Assembly (NCBI RefSeq): GCF_013778505.1
Contig: NZ_JAAOWU010000014.1
Span: forward strand, 119,455 to 183,454
Reading direction: 5' to 3'
Origin: Pseudomonas sivasensis
GTDB taxonomy: Bacteria > Pseudomonadota > Gammaproteobacteria > Pseudomonadales > Pseudomonadaceae
DNA: 64,000 bases
Below, piece after piece: positions 1-8,130 of the stretch (positions within the stretch are counted from its first letter, which is position 1; the number at the start of each line of letters is the position of its first letter). A program made the translations under genes and the position numbers. The notes beneath the pieces were generated by a model, which was given only the letters and a program-made list of their open reading frames with translations, did no database searches and was not told the DNA's origin.

Positions 1-195
1 GAATCGTTTCGCCTCCACCAGGACACTCTGGTTGGTTGGGATATTGTTATCGTCGCGCGCAAAGGCTTGGGGGATGTAGAAAACCCCGAATTGATTCAGC
101 ATTTCGGCAAGCTCTGGAAACGTCTGGCGCGTACCAACAAACCAGCACCAGCAGTCAGCACCGAAACTGTAGGGGTAGACAGTACCAATGCGTAA
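1..195 (+). CDS. rnpA: Ribonuclease P protein component, 3' end (partial)
   Basis: This is the C-terminal 64 residues of a basic protein that is open from base 1 in frame 1 and ends in TAA at 193-195. It runs directly into yidD, overlapping it by 8 bp. RnpA binds the catalytic RnpB RNA and helps tRNA 5'-end maturation. The identification rests on the conserved rnpA-yidD-yidC-mnmE order and on the RnpA-like segment near the start (VGWDIVIVARKG, then a Glu-rich helix and the KLWKRL stretch). The Pro/Ala/Thr-rich tail of about 20 residues is poorly conserved in the family. The 5' part lies outside the window. Confidence 0.85.
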   Translation, partial: ESFRLHQDTLVGWDIVIVARKGLGDVENPELIQHFGKLWKRLARTNKPAPAVSTETVGVDSTNA

Positions 196-433
196 ACTGG
201 CACTCGTTCCGATCCAGTTTTATCGCTATGCCATTAGTCCTCTGATGGCCAGTCACTGTCGTTTCTACCCCAGTTGTTCCTGCTACGCGTTAGAAGCCAT
301 AGAAAATCATGGTCTTCTGCGCGGTGGCTGGCTGACCTTTCGTCGTTTAGGTCGCTGTCATCCGTGGAATCCCGGTGGTTATGACCCGGTTCCACCTATC
401 CCTACCTCCCGTTCTTCTTCGATGGCCGAGTAA
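188..433 (+). CDS. yidD: Membrane protein insertion efficiency factor YidD
   Basis: An 81-residue protein with the YidD signature: an N-terminal amphipathic stretch (YRYAISPL) followed by the Cys-rich core CRFYPSCSCYALEAIENHG, then a GRCHPWNPGGYDPVP motif. The three clustered Cys and the HPWNPGG block are diagnostic. YidD is a small inner-membrane-associated factor that assists YidC-dependent insertion. The ATG at 188 lies inside the end of rnpA and the stop is 2 bp before yidC, so the three genes are probably translationally coupled in one operon. Confidence 0.93.
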   Translation: MRKLALVPIQFYRYAISPLMASHCRFYPSCSCYALEAIENHGLLRGGWLTFRRLGRCHPWNPGGYDPVPPIPTSRSSSMAE

Positions 434-435
434 TC

Positions 436-2118
436 ATGGATATTAAACGCACGATCCTGATCGTCGCCCTGGCAATCGTGTCCTACGTCATGGTTCTTAA
501 GTGGAACCAGGATTATGGCCAAGCTGCCCTGCCGACTCAGAATGTTGCTACCAATCAGGCTGCCCCGGCTATTCCGGACACCCCGCTGGGTACCAATGCG
601 TCCGCGAGTGCAGATGTTCCCAGCGCGAATGGCGAGACAAGCGCCCCTTTAGAAACGCCAGTGGTCACCAATAAAGACCTCATCCTCGTGAAAACGGATG
701 TGCTCGACTTGGCTATCGACCCACAAGGTGGTGATATCGCGCAGTTGAAACTGCCGCTGTATCCACGTCGCCAAGACCATCCGGATGTACCGTTCCAACT
801 GTTCGATAACGGTGGTGAACGTACTTATCTGGCGCAAAGCGGTCTGACCGGCACTAATGGTCCGGATGCGCGCGCTACCGGTCGTCCGGTTTATTCGACC
901 GAAAAGAAGGTTTATCAACTGGCTGATGGCCAAAACCAGTTGAACGTCGACCTGAAATTCAGCCTCGACGGCGTCAACTACATCAAGCGTTTCAGTTTCA
1001 CTCGCGGTTTGTACGACCTGAAGGTCACTTACCTGATCGACAACACCAGCGAAAAACCTTGGAGCGGCAATCTGTTTGCCCAACTCAAGCGTGATGGCAG
1101 CTCCGATCCTTCTTCAAGCACCGCTACTGGTACCGCTACCTACTTGGGCGCAGCCCTGTGGACAAGTAACGAGCCGTACAAAAAAGTGTCGATGAAAGAT
1201 ATCGACAAAGGCGCGCTGAAAGAAACCGTCCAAGGCGGCTGGGTTGCCTGGTTGCAACACTATTTCGTGACCGCCTGGATCCCGAACAAGGGTGAAGCCA
1301 ACCTGGTTCAAACCCGTAAAGACAGCCAAGGTAACTACATCATTGGCTTTACTGGCCCGGCGTTGACCGTCGCTCCAGGTGCCAAGGCTGAAACCAGCGC
1401 TACCCTGTACGCCGGCCCGAAAAGCCAGGCCGTGCTGAAAGAGTTGTCCCCAGGTCTGGAACTGACTGTGGATTACGGCATTCTGTGGTTCATTGCCCAG
1501 CCTATCTTCTGGCTGCTGCAACATATCCACAGCATTGTGGGTAACTGGGGCTTCTCGATCATATTCCTGACCATGCTGATCAAGGGGATCTTCTTCCCAC
1601 TGTCGGCTGCCAGCTACAAGTCGATGGCTCGCATGCGTGCCGTGGCTCCGAAACTGGCCGCGTTGAAAGAGCAGCATGGTGATGATCGGCAGAAAATGTC
1701 GCAGGCCATGATGGAGCTGTACAAGAAAGAGAAGATCAACCCGTTGGGTGGATGCTTGCCTATTCTGGTGCAGATGCCGGTGTTCCTATCGCTGTACTGG
1801 GTACTCCTGGAAAGCGTGGAAATGCGCCAGGCACCGTTCATGCTGTGGATAACTGATCTGTCGATCAAGGACCCATTCTTTATCCTGCCGATCATCATGG
1901 GCGCGACCATGTTCATCCAGCAGCGTCTGAACCCAACACCGCCGGATCCGATGCAGGCTAAAGTGATGAAAATGATGCCAATCATCTTCACCTTCTTCTT
2001 CCTGTGGTTCCCAGCTGGTCTGGTTCTGTACTGGGTGGTCAACAACGTGTTGTCGATCTCTCAACAGTGGTACATCACACGTAAAATCGAAGCGGCTACC
2101 AAAAAAGCCGAGGCGTAA
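436..2118 (+). CDS. yidC: Membrane protein insertase YidC
   Basis: A 560-residue YidC of the Gram-negative type. It has an N-terminal membrane anchor (about residues 5-22), a Ser/Thr/Ala-rich linker, a large periplasmic beta-sandwich domain (about 80-340) and the C-terminal 60KD_IMP core with five membrane segments (about 355-545). The core contains the cytosolic hairpin KSMARMRAVAPKLAALKEQH and the NPLGGCLPILVQMPVF motif. It inserts and folds inner-membrane proteins, alone or with SecYEG; the ATP synthase subunits encoded downstream are classical clients. The ATG at 436 follows the yidD stop closely and a strong terminator follows the stop codon. Confidence 0.97.
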   Translation: MDIKRTILIVALAIVSYVMVLKWNQDYGQAALPTQNVATNQAAPAIPDTPLGTNASASADVPSANGETSAPLETPVVTNKDLILVKTDVLDLAIDPQGGDIAQLKLPLYPRRQDHPDVPFQLFDNGGERTYLAQSGLTGTNGPDARATGRPVYSTEKKVYQLADGQNQLNVDLKFSLDGVNYIKRFSFTRGLYDLKVTYLIDNTSEKPWSGNLFAQLKRDGSSDPSSSTATGTATYLGAALWTSNEPYKKVSMKDIDKGALKETVQGGWVAWLQHYFVTAWIPNKGEANLVQTRKDSQGNYIIGFTGPALTVAPGAKAETSATLYAGPKSQAVLKELSPGLELTVDYGILWFIAQPIFWLLQHIHSIVGNWGFSIIFLTMLIKGIFFPLSAASYKSMARMRAVAPKLAALKEQHGDDRQKMSQAMMELYKKEKINPLGGCLPILVQMPVFLSLYWVLLESVEMRQAPFMLWITDLSIKDPFFILPIIMGATMFIQQRLNPTPPDPMQAKVMKMMPIIFTFFFLWFPAGLVLYWVVNNVLSISQQWYITRKIEAATKKAEA

Positions 2119-2143
2119 TTTACTCTGTGGATAACCACTCAAG

Positions 2144-2170
2144 ACGCCCCCTAGTGGGGCGTTTTGCTTT
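2144..2170 (+). terminator. Rho-independent terminator after yidC
   Basis: The stem ACGCCCC (2144-2150) pairs perfectly with GGGGCGT (2156-2162) across a 5-nt loop, followed by a T-rich run to 2170. It lies between the yidC stop and the mnmE start. Confidence 0.85.
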
Positions 2171-2197
2171 CCGTCACTTTTGTTCTGGAACCTGCTG

Positions 2198-3568
2198 ATG
2201 AGCGCTCCTCGTGAAACCATCGCTGCTGTCGCAACCGCTCAAGGTCGCGGCGGTGTGGGTATCGTTCGAATTTCCGGGCCCCTCGCCGGCATGGCAGCCA
2301 AGGCCATCAGCGGCCGGGAATTGAAACCGAGGTATGCCCATTACGGCCCGTTTCTGGATGCAGACCACAGCGTATTGGATGAGGGCCTGGCCCTCTATTT
2401 CCCTGGACCTAACTCTTTCACCGGTGAGGATGTCCTGGAACTGCAAGGCCACGGTGGTCCTGTAGTCCTGGATATGCTGCTGCAGCGTTGCCTGCAATTA
2501 GGCTGCCGTCTCGCCCGGCCGGGTGAGTTCAGTGAACGCGCGTTCTTGAATGACAAGCTCGATCTGGCCCAGGCCGAAGCTATCGCGGACCTGATCGAAG
2601 CGAGTTCCGCACAGGCCGCACGCAATGCGTTGCGTTCGCTGCAGGGGGCATTTTCCCTGCGTGTGCATAACTTGACCGAGCAATTGATCAGCCTGCGCAT
2701 CTACGTAGAGGCGGCGATTGATTTTCCTGAGGAAGAGATCGACTTCCTCGCCGATGGCCACGTATTGGCAATGTTGGATAAAGTCCGCGAGGAGTTATCC
2801 ACAGTGCTGCGTGAAGCGGGGCAAGGCGCCTTGCTGCGCGATGGCATGACGGTGGTCATTGCCGGTCGCCCCAACGCGGGTAAGTCCAGCCTTCTGAATG
2901 CCTTGGCCGGACGTGAGGCTGCCATCGTCACCGAGATTGCCGGCACCACCCGGGACATCCTGCGCGAACATATCCACATCGACGGCATGCCGCTGCACGT
3001 GGTTGACACCGCAGGCTTGCGCGATACCGATGACCAGGTGGAAAAGATCGGCGTAGAGCGCGCCCTCAAAGCCATCAGTGAAGCAGACCGCGTATTACTG
3101 GTGGTTGATGCCACTGCGCCTGAGGCTGCGGATCCTTTTGCCCTTTGGCCGGAGTTTCTTGAACAACGACCTGACCCGGCTAACGTCACCTTGATCCGCA
3201 ACAAGGCTGACCTGACAGGCGAAGCCATCGCGCTTGAAATGGGTGAGGATGGCCACGTCACGATCAGCCTGAGCGCCAAGTCGGCGGGTAATGGCCTGGA
3301 ATTGCTGCGCGACCATCTCAAGGCCTGCATGGGTTACGAGCAGACCTCGGAAAGCAGCTTCAGTGCGCGTCGCAGGCACCTGGAGGCACTGCGTCATGCC
3401 AGTGCGGCCCTTGAGCACGGACGCGCGCAGCTGACCTTGGCGGGGGCAGGGGAGCTGCTGGCCGAGGATCTACGTCAGGCACAGCAACTGCTGGGGGAAA
3501 TCACCGGCGCCTTCAGCTCCGATGATTTGTTGGGACGGATCTTTTCCAGCTTCTGCATCGGTAAATAG
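2198..3568 (+). CDS. mnmE: tRNA uridine-5-carboxymethylaminomethyl(34) synthesis GTPase MnmE
   Basis: A 456-residue MnmE, which with MnmG modifies U34 of certain tRNAs. It has an N-terminal folate-binding domain starting MSAPRETIAAVATAQGRGG, a helical domain, and an inserted G domain with P-loop GRPNAGKSS (about residue 224), DTAGLRD (G3) and NKAD (G4). It ends in the canonical CIGK, whose Cys is needed for activity. The ATG at 2198 gives the family's usual N-terminus; a TTG 18 bp upstream is in frame but would add six residues not seen in homologues. Its partner mnmG lies 4.5 kb downstream instead of adjacent because the iron-uptake cassette intervenes. Confidence 0.97.
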   Translation: MSAPRETIAAVATAQGRGGVGIVRISGPLAGMAAKAISGRELKPRYAHYGPFLDADHSVLDEGLALYFPGPNSFTGEDVLELQGHGGPVVLDMLLQRCLQLGCRLARPGEFSERAFLNDKLDLAQAEAIADLIEASSAQAARNALRSLQGAFSLRVHNLTEQLISLRIYVEAAIDFPEEEIDFLADGHVLAMLDKVREELSTVLREAGQGALLRDGMTVVIAGRPNAGKSSLLNALAGREAAIVTEIAGTTRDILREHIHIDGMPLHVVDTAGLRDTDDQVEKIGVERALKAISEADRVLLVVDATAPEAADPFALWPEFLEQRPDPANVTLIRNKADLTGEAIALEMGEDGHVTISLSAKSAGNGLELLRDHLKACMGYEQTSESSFSARRRHLEALRHASAALEHGRAQLTLAGAGELLAEDLRQAQQLLGEITGAFSSDDLLGRIFSSFCIGK

Positions 3569-3587
3569 CAACGTTATCCACAATGGT

Positions 3588-6026
3588 TTACCAGTTGTAG
3601 GACACCGTACCGAGCAAGGTACGGCTGTCACCCCAGTAACAACGCCCTGCATCGTTGCAACCGGATACATATTCCTTGTCGAACAGGTTCTTGGCATTAA
3701 CATCAACCGACCAGTTTTTGTCGAACTGATAGCCAACGGATGCATCCACCAAGGTGACGCTTCCCGCGTCCAATTTTCCGTACAGCGTGGGCGCGGTGTA
3801 GGAAAAGGTACTGTCGAAATAACGCACGCCCGCCCCCAGGGACAACCCCTTGAGCCGACTGTCGAGGAATCGGTATTTGCCCCATACGGACGCCTGATTC
3901 CGCGGCACCCCGGTCAGCTGGTGCCCTTCGACCAGAGAAGTAGCGGAGTCCTTAGTGATTCGAGCATCAGTGTAGGTGTAGGCCGCCGTTAAATTCAGGT
4001 TAGGCGTGACGTTGCTGTTGACCTCGACTTCAACGCCCTTGGACCGACTTTCGCCTACTTGGCGGTAGCTGTTAGTGGTGGCGTCGAGGTAGGTGTCATC
4101 TTCCTTGCGCAAGTCATACACCGACACAGTCATTGCCGTATCCCAGCCGATCGGTTCGTACTTCACGCCTACTTCGTATTGGCTGCTGGTAATCGGCTTC
4201 AAGGGTGAACCGGCGTTGGAAATCTGCTGTACCGGCACGAATGCAGTGGAATAGCTCACATACGGCGTCAGGCCATTGTCGAACTGGTACATCACCCCGC
4301 CTTGATAGGTGAACTTGCGATCTTCAGAGCCGGTATCGCTGGCCTTGTTGACCTTGTCGCGGAAATCACTCTCGACCCAGTCCTGACGGCCACCCAACAA
4401 GAATAACCAGCGGTCATACTTGCTCTGCAGTTGTGCATAAACCCCTTTCATCTGCTGTTCGAGCAACGTGTTCTGTACTGCCAGAGGCGTGGTCGGGTCG
4501 CGCAAGTAAACAGGGTTATACACATCGATGGTGCCGGCGAACCCGGCATTCCAATCCTGATTGAAAGAAGTGCGGTCGTAGCTGGTGCCGAACAGCAGGG
4601 TATTTTCCAGCCCGCCGACCTGAAATTTTCCTTCCAGCTGGTTATCCAGGGAATAAACCATCGACTTGTTGTAGCGATCGTAAGCGTTCATGTTCAGCCG
4701 AGTCCCGAAACCGCCGTTGTTCAATTGGCCCGGCCAGGTTTCGTGACGGTTGATACGCGACTGCATGTAGCGCGAGTTCTGGCGGAACTGCCAGTCGTCA
4801 TTGAAGCTATGAGCGAGCTCATACCCCGTGCTCCAGGCTTCCCGTTCGAAGGTGTTCCAGTCTGGATTCCCGAGCATGGTGTGCTTGGACAACTTACCGT
4901 TGGGATTCGTCAGTAACGTGCCGGCAGCTGGTAGGCCGAGTTCCAGGTTGGTGTGATCCTTCTGGTAGCTGGCGAGCAGGGTGAGGGTGTTGTAGTCGTC
5001 GAAATTCAGGGTCAGGGAGGGAGCAACGTAGAGGCGATCATCCGGCACATGATCAGTCTGGGTATCAGACTTGCGCCCCAGCATCACCACGCGTCCAAGG
5101 ATGTCGCCGCTGTCATTGAGCGGACCGGAGATATCTACACCCACCTGACGGCGGTTATTCGAACCATAGCCCAGTTGTACCTCGCCTTGCGGCGTGGCGG
5201 TTGGATGTTTACTGACCAGGTTCACCAGGCCACCGGGGGCATTTTCACCGTAGAGCAGCGACGAAGGCCCACGGAATATTTCGACCCGCTCCAGGCCATA
5301 AGGCTCGCTGGTGGTGTCGTACCGATTGCCCTGAACACGTAGTCCATCACGCAGCAGGCCGTAGCCATAGTCTGTGGCGTTGAAACCGCGAATAAAGAAC
5401 AGGTCACCGGCCAGACTATCGCCGACAGCGAAGGGCGGGGCGAAAATACCCGGCACGTAGCCCAGTACTTCGGTAAGGGACTGGGACTTCTGGTCCTTGA
5501 TGCGCTGACCGGTGACGACCGATACCGAGCGCGGTGTTTCCGACAGTGGCGTGCTGGTTTTGGTCCCAACCCGGCTGTTTTGAGCTTTGTAGCCCACATC
5601 CCCGGCGATCTCCTGATTGAAACCGTCCAGTTGAACCGTGCTTACAGTCGTGGGCGCAAGGGTCAGTTCGCCTGTGGGCGCCGCTTGCAATATGTAGCTA
5701 CCAGGCGCCTGGGCCACAGCCTCTAACGCCGAGTTTTGCAACAGCAGCGCAAATCCCTGCTCCACCGAATAGTCCCCCTCAAGCCCAGGGGTGTTCAAAT
5801 GAGCGGTCTGCTGGGGCGAAAAGGACAGGATCACATTGGCCCTGGCCGCAAATTGGCTCAAGGCGCTGTCGAGCGGACCTGCGCCAATAGCGAAGTGCTG
5901 CACCACGCTGGCTGCAAGGGCGCCTGTTGATAACAACCCGCAGGCAGCGGCGGTAGAGGTAAGCAGCAAACCGTAGGTCAGGCCGTGGCAGGAGAGTCGC
6001 TGGCGAAGCTTAGGAGGAAGGCGCAT
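3588..6026 (-). CDS. TonB-dependent siderophore receptor/transducer with N-terminal signalling domain
   Basis: An 812-residue outer-membrane receptor. The signal peptide ends near ALAASVVQ (about residue 40). A STN (secretin/TonB N-terminal) domain follows at about 45-115 (FAIGAGPLDSALSQFA), then the plug (about 150-270, with LSETPRSVSVVTGQRI and GLERVEIFRGPSSLLYGENAPGG) and a 22-strand barrel ending in the aromatic residues YNW. The STN domain means it signals ligand binding to the periplasmic part of the FecR-like protein encoded just upstream, as in FpvA/FoxA-type systems. The ligand cannot be read from the sequence; a hydroxamate or heterologous siderophore is plausible. An AGGAGGAAG ribosome-binding site precedes the ATG. 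Confidence 0.92.
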   Translation of the reverse strand: MRLPPKLRQRLSCHGLTYGLLLTSTAAACGLLSTGALAASVVQHFAIGAGPLDSALSQFAARANVILSFSPQQTAHLNTPGLEGDYSVEQGFALLLQNSALEAVAQAPGSYILQAAPTGELTLAPTTVSTVQLDGFNQEIAGDVGYKAQNSRVGTKTSTPLSETPRSVSVVTGQRIKDQKSQSLTEVLGYVPGIFAPPFAVGDSLAGDLFFIRGFNATDYGYGLLRDGLRVQGNRYDTTSEPYGLERVEIFRGPSSLLYGENAPGGLVNLVSKHPTATPQGEVQLGYGSNNRRQVGVDISGPLNDSGDILGRVVMLGRKSDTQTDHVPDDRLYVAPSLTLNFDDYNTLTLLASYQKDHTNLELGLPAAGTLLTNPNGKLSKHTMLGNPDWNTFEREAWSTGYELAHSFNDDWQFRQNSRYMQSRINRHETWPGQLNNGGFGTRLNMNAYDRYNKSMVYSLDNQLEGKFQVGGLENTLLFGTSYDRTSFNQDWNAGFAGTIDVYNPVYLRDPTTPLAVQNTLLEQQMKGVYAQLQSKYDRWLFLLGGRQDWVESDFRDKVNKASDTGSEDRKFTYQGGVMYQFDNGLTPYVSYSTAFVPVQQISNAGSPLKPITSSQYEVGVKYEPIGWDTAMTVSVYDLRKEDDTYLDATTNSYRQVGESRSKGVEVEVNSNVTPNLNLTAAYTYTDARITKDSATSLVEGHQLTGVPRNQASVWGKYRFLDSRLKGLSLGAGVRYFDSTFSYTAPTLYGKLDAGSVTLVDASVGYQFDKNWSVDVNAKNLFDKEYVSGCNDAGRCYWGDSRTLLGTVSYNW

Positions 6027-6114
6027 AGGTGGATAAACCCTGAAGGTAGCGTCGTGATTACCTGTAGGGCCGCGTCAGGTAAAAAAAAGATAACCCTGTG
6101 GATTATTTTTTTGC

Positions 6115-7059
6115 TCAGCCGATTCGCTTCACCGAAACCCAGTAACGGGTGAAGTAATTGACCTGGATCGGCAGCGTCGCTTGCAGGTTGGCCAGCACCG
6201 CATCGGTGGAATCCAATCGGAATGTGCCGGAAACCCGCAGGCGCGCCGAAGCTGGATCGCATTGCAGGACCCCAGGTCGATAACGACCGAGCTCGTCGAT
6301 CACATCGCCGAGCCGGGCATCGAGCACGATCAGTTGTCCGTCGACCCAAGCAGCTTCAGCCCCGCTGTAAGGTTGGCTTACCCCTACGCTTTGCCGATTG
6401 AATTGCGCACTCTCGCCTGCAATAAGCAGTCGGCTGAGGTCTGGTCGATCAGTGGGTGAAATGCTGACGCGGTCTTCCAGCACTCCGACCTGTGTGAAAT
6501 CCGGCAGTTGGCGCACAGTAAAGTGTGTCCCCAAAGCCTGGATGCGACCCTGCTGAGTCTCAACATAGAAGGGCATCTGCGCGCCCGACTTGCCAGTGTG
6601 GATAAGAACTTCGCCTTCGCGCAGGCGTATCAAGCGCTGGCGTCCGTCGAACAGCACATCAATGGCGGTTTGGGTATTCAGGTCAATCCGGGTGCCGTCG
6701 GCCAGTTCGATGCGCCGGCGCTTGCCCAAAGGTGTACGGAAATCGGCCCAAACATTGCCCAGGGACGTATGTTGCTGAACATTCCACCCCAAGTAACCGG
6801 TGCTGCCGAGTACCAGCATCCACTTGAGCACCTGGCGACGTTGCTGTGTGGCCGACAAAGCGCGGCGAGTGAAATCCTGGGGCAAGGCACCCAGGCTGCG
6901 TTGCAATTGCTCCATCTGATTCCACGCCGCCTGATGGGACGGATCGATGTTGAGCCATTGCTGCCAGGCATGGCGCTCGGCCGCTGTGGGCGTCTGGGAT
7001 TGAAACTGCACGTACCAGCCGGCGGCAGCCTCGAAGGTCTTGCGATCAGGCGCTGCCAT
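6115..7059 (-). CDS. FecR-family anti-sigma factor/transducer
   Basis: A 314-residue FecR family protein. The N-terminal DUF4880-type cytoplasmic segment (FEAAAGWYVQFQSQTPTAAERHAWQQW) would bind the sigma factor. A single membrane segment lies near residues 85-105 (WMLVLGSTGYLGW), followed by a periplasmic FecR domain with RRIELADGTRIDLNT and TPLGK motifs and an STN-like tail that should contact the receptor. I chose the ATG at 7059 because it overlaps the sigma-factor stop as TAATG, giving translational coupling; an in-frame start 27 bp upstream is possible. Confidence 0.9.
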   Translation of the reverse strand: MAAPDRKTFEAAAGWYVQFQSQTPTAAERHAWQQWLNIDPSHQAAWNQMEQLQRSLGALPQDFTRRALSATQQRRQVLKWMLVLGSTGYLGWNVQQHTSLGNVWADFRTPLGKRRRIELADGTRIDLNTQTAIDVLFDGRQRLIRLREGEVLIHTGKSGAQMPFYVETQQGRIQALGTHFTVRQLPDFTQVGVLEDRVSISPTDRPDLSRLLIAGESAQFNRQSVGVSQPYSGAEAAWVDGQLIVLDARLGDVIDELGRYRPGVLQCDPASARLRVSGTFRLDSTDAVLANLQATLPIQVNYFTRYWVSVKRIG

Positions 7060-7565
7060 TACAAGGAGGCCATGATCATTGAACATTCGGTCAACGCGCG
7101 AACCATGTGCTTCTTCACGGTCGTCAGTGACACCTGTAGTTGATCGGCGATCTGTTGATAAGTCAGGCCGTCAATCTGCGACAGCATGAATATCCGCCGC
7201 GAGCGTTCGCCCAAGCTGGCGAGAGCTTTATCCACAGCCACCAGGGTTTCGATGATGATCGCCTTATCTTCTTCACTGATGGCAGTGGCATCAGGACGCT
7301 CGGCCAGGCTTTGCTTATAAGCCTGTTCAATGGCGTGACGCCTGTAGCGGTCAATTACCAGACCCCTGGCGATGGTCGCCAGATAATCACGTGGCTCAAG
7401 GATCTGCGCCGCATGGCGCCCACCAAGAATGCGCACGAACGTATCGTGTGCGACATCGGCCGCATCGCAGGCGTTATGCAACTTACCTCTGAGCCACCCG
7501 TGCAACCAAGAATGGTGCTGTTCGTAAATATGCTGGACGGCAACCGTGTGTGAAGGAGTAGGCAT
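7059..7565 (-). CDS. FecI-family ECF RNA polymerase sigma factor
   Basis: A 168-residue ECF sigma factor. Region 2 includes DAADVAHDTFVRIL and the -10-recognition segment EPRDYLATIARGLVIDRYRR. Region 4 includes GERSRRIFMLSQIDGLTYQQIADQLQVSLTTVKKH, a helix-turn-helix. It is the first gene of the sigma-FecR-receptor cassette and should activate the receptor gene when a siderophore is bound. A Fur-box-like sequence lies 18 bp upstream of its start, so it is probably repressed in iron-replete cells. Confidence 0.93.
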   Translation of the reverse strand: MPTPSHTVAVQHIYEQHHSWLHGWLRGKLHNACDAADVAHDTFVRILGGRHAAQILEPRDYLATIARGLVIDRYRRHAIEQAYKQSLAERPDATAISEEDKAIIIETLVAVDKALASLGERSRRIFMLSQIDGLTYQQIADQLQVSLTTVKKHMVRALTECSMIMASL

Positions 7566-7582
7566 AGGGTGCGAGAGGGCAG

Positions 7583-7601
7583 GTTAATGATAATCGCTAT
7601 T
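7583..7601 (-). promoter_or_regulatory. Fur box upstream of the ECF sigma gene
   Basis: The 19-mer from 7583 to 7601 matches the GATAATGATAATCATTATC consensus at 15 of 19 positions by eye, with the central AATGATAATC intact. It sits immediately upstream of the sigma-factor start, the expected place for iron-dependent repression. Confidence 0.75.
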
Positions 7602-8127
7602 ATTAACTGCACTGCAGATTTCTCACAATAGATCTCTTTTTACGCTGTTCACTTCCGAGTCGAAGGATTTCGGTGGCTTCACCGTGACCTCGGTATAGCG
7701 TGTTTGCTCGATTTCTGTGGATTAAGCCCTGTGAATAACCGCCCCTGTGCCCAGTTGATAACAGGGCTTGAAACCTGAGTAAAAACCCATCTGTGGATAA
7801 GTGGCTGTTTAATCCACAGGCTTAGCGTACTTATCCAAGGGCCTCATTGGCACATGACCACAGACTTTTGAATCTCTGTACATACCGTAAATAAAGGCTT
7901 GTAGAGATCTATCCACAGAAATGATGCTCAGTAGAAATAAACATAAAAACAAAGATTTAATAAATTTCTCTCTTTTAATTTCTATTGTCTGTGATTCATC
8001 CACAGCTGGTTAAATTTTGTGCAAAGGGTTCTTTAGGAAGGGCTAAGTCCCTATACTTGCCGCCAAAGCTCTAAAACCAGTTCAATCAATCAATTCCTAA
8101 TTACCTACTTAAGCAGGCACGAGGTGC
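7602..8127. other. AT-rich intergenic region with DnaA-box-like 9-mers (secondary-origin-like)
   Basis: About 525 bp without a convincing gene. It holds one perfect TGTGGATAA (7792-7800) and several one-mismatch relatives: TGTGGATTA near 7717, TGTGAATAA near 7731, TAATCCACA near 7810, TTATCCAAG near 7831, CTATCCACA near 7909 and TCATCCACA near 7996. A strongly AT-rich block spans about 7918-7990. The arrangement of DnaA-box-like sites, AT-rich block and mnmG (gidA) resembles the E. coli oriC context. The main Pseudomonas origin is expected next to dnaA, outside this window. The mnmG promoter must also lie here. Confidence 0.45.
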
Positions 8128-8130
8128 GTG

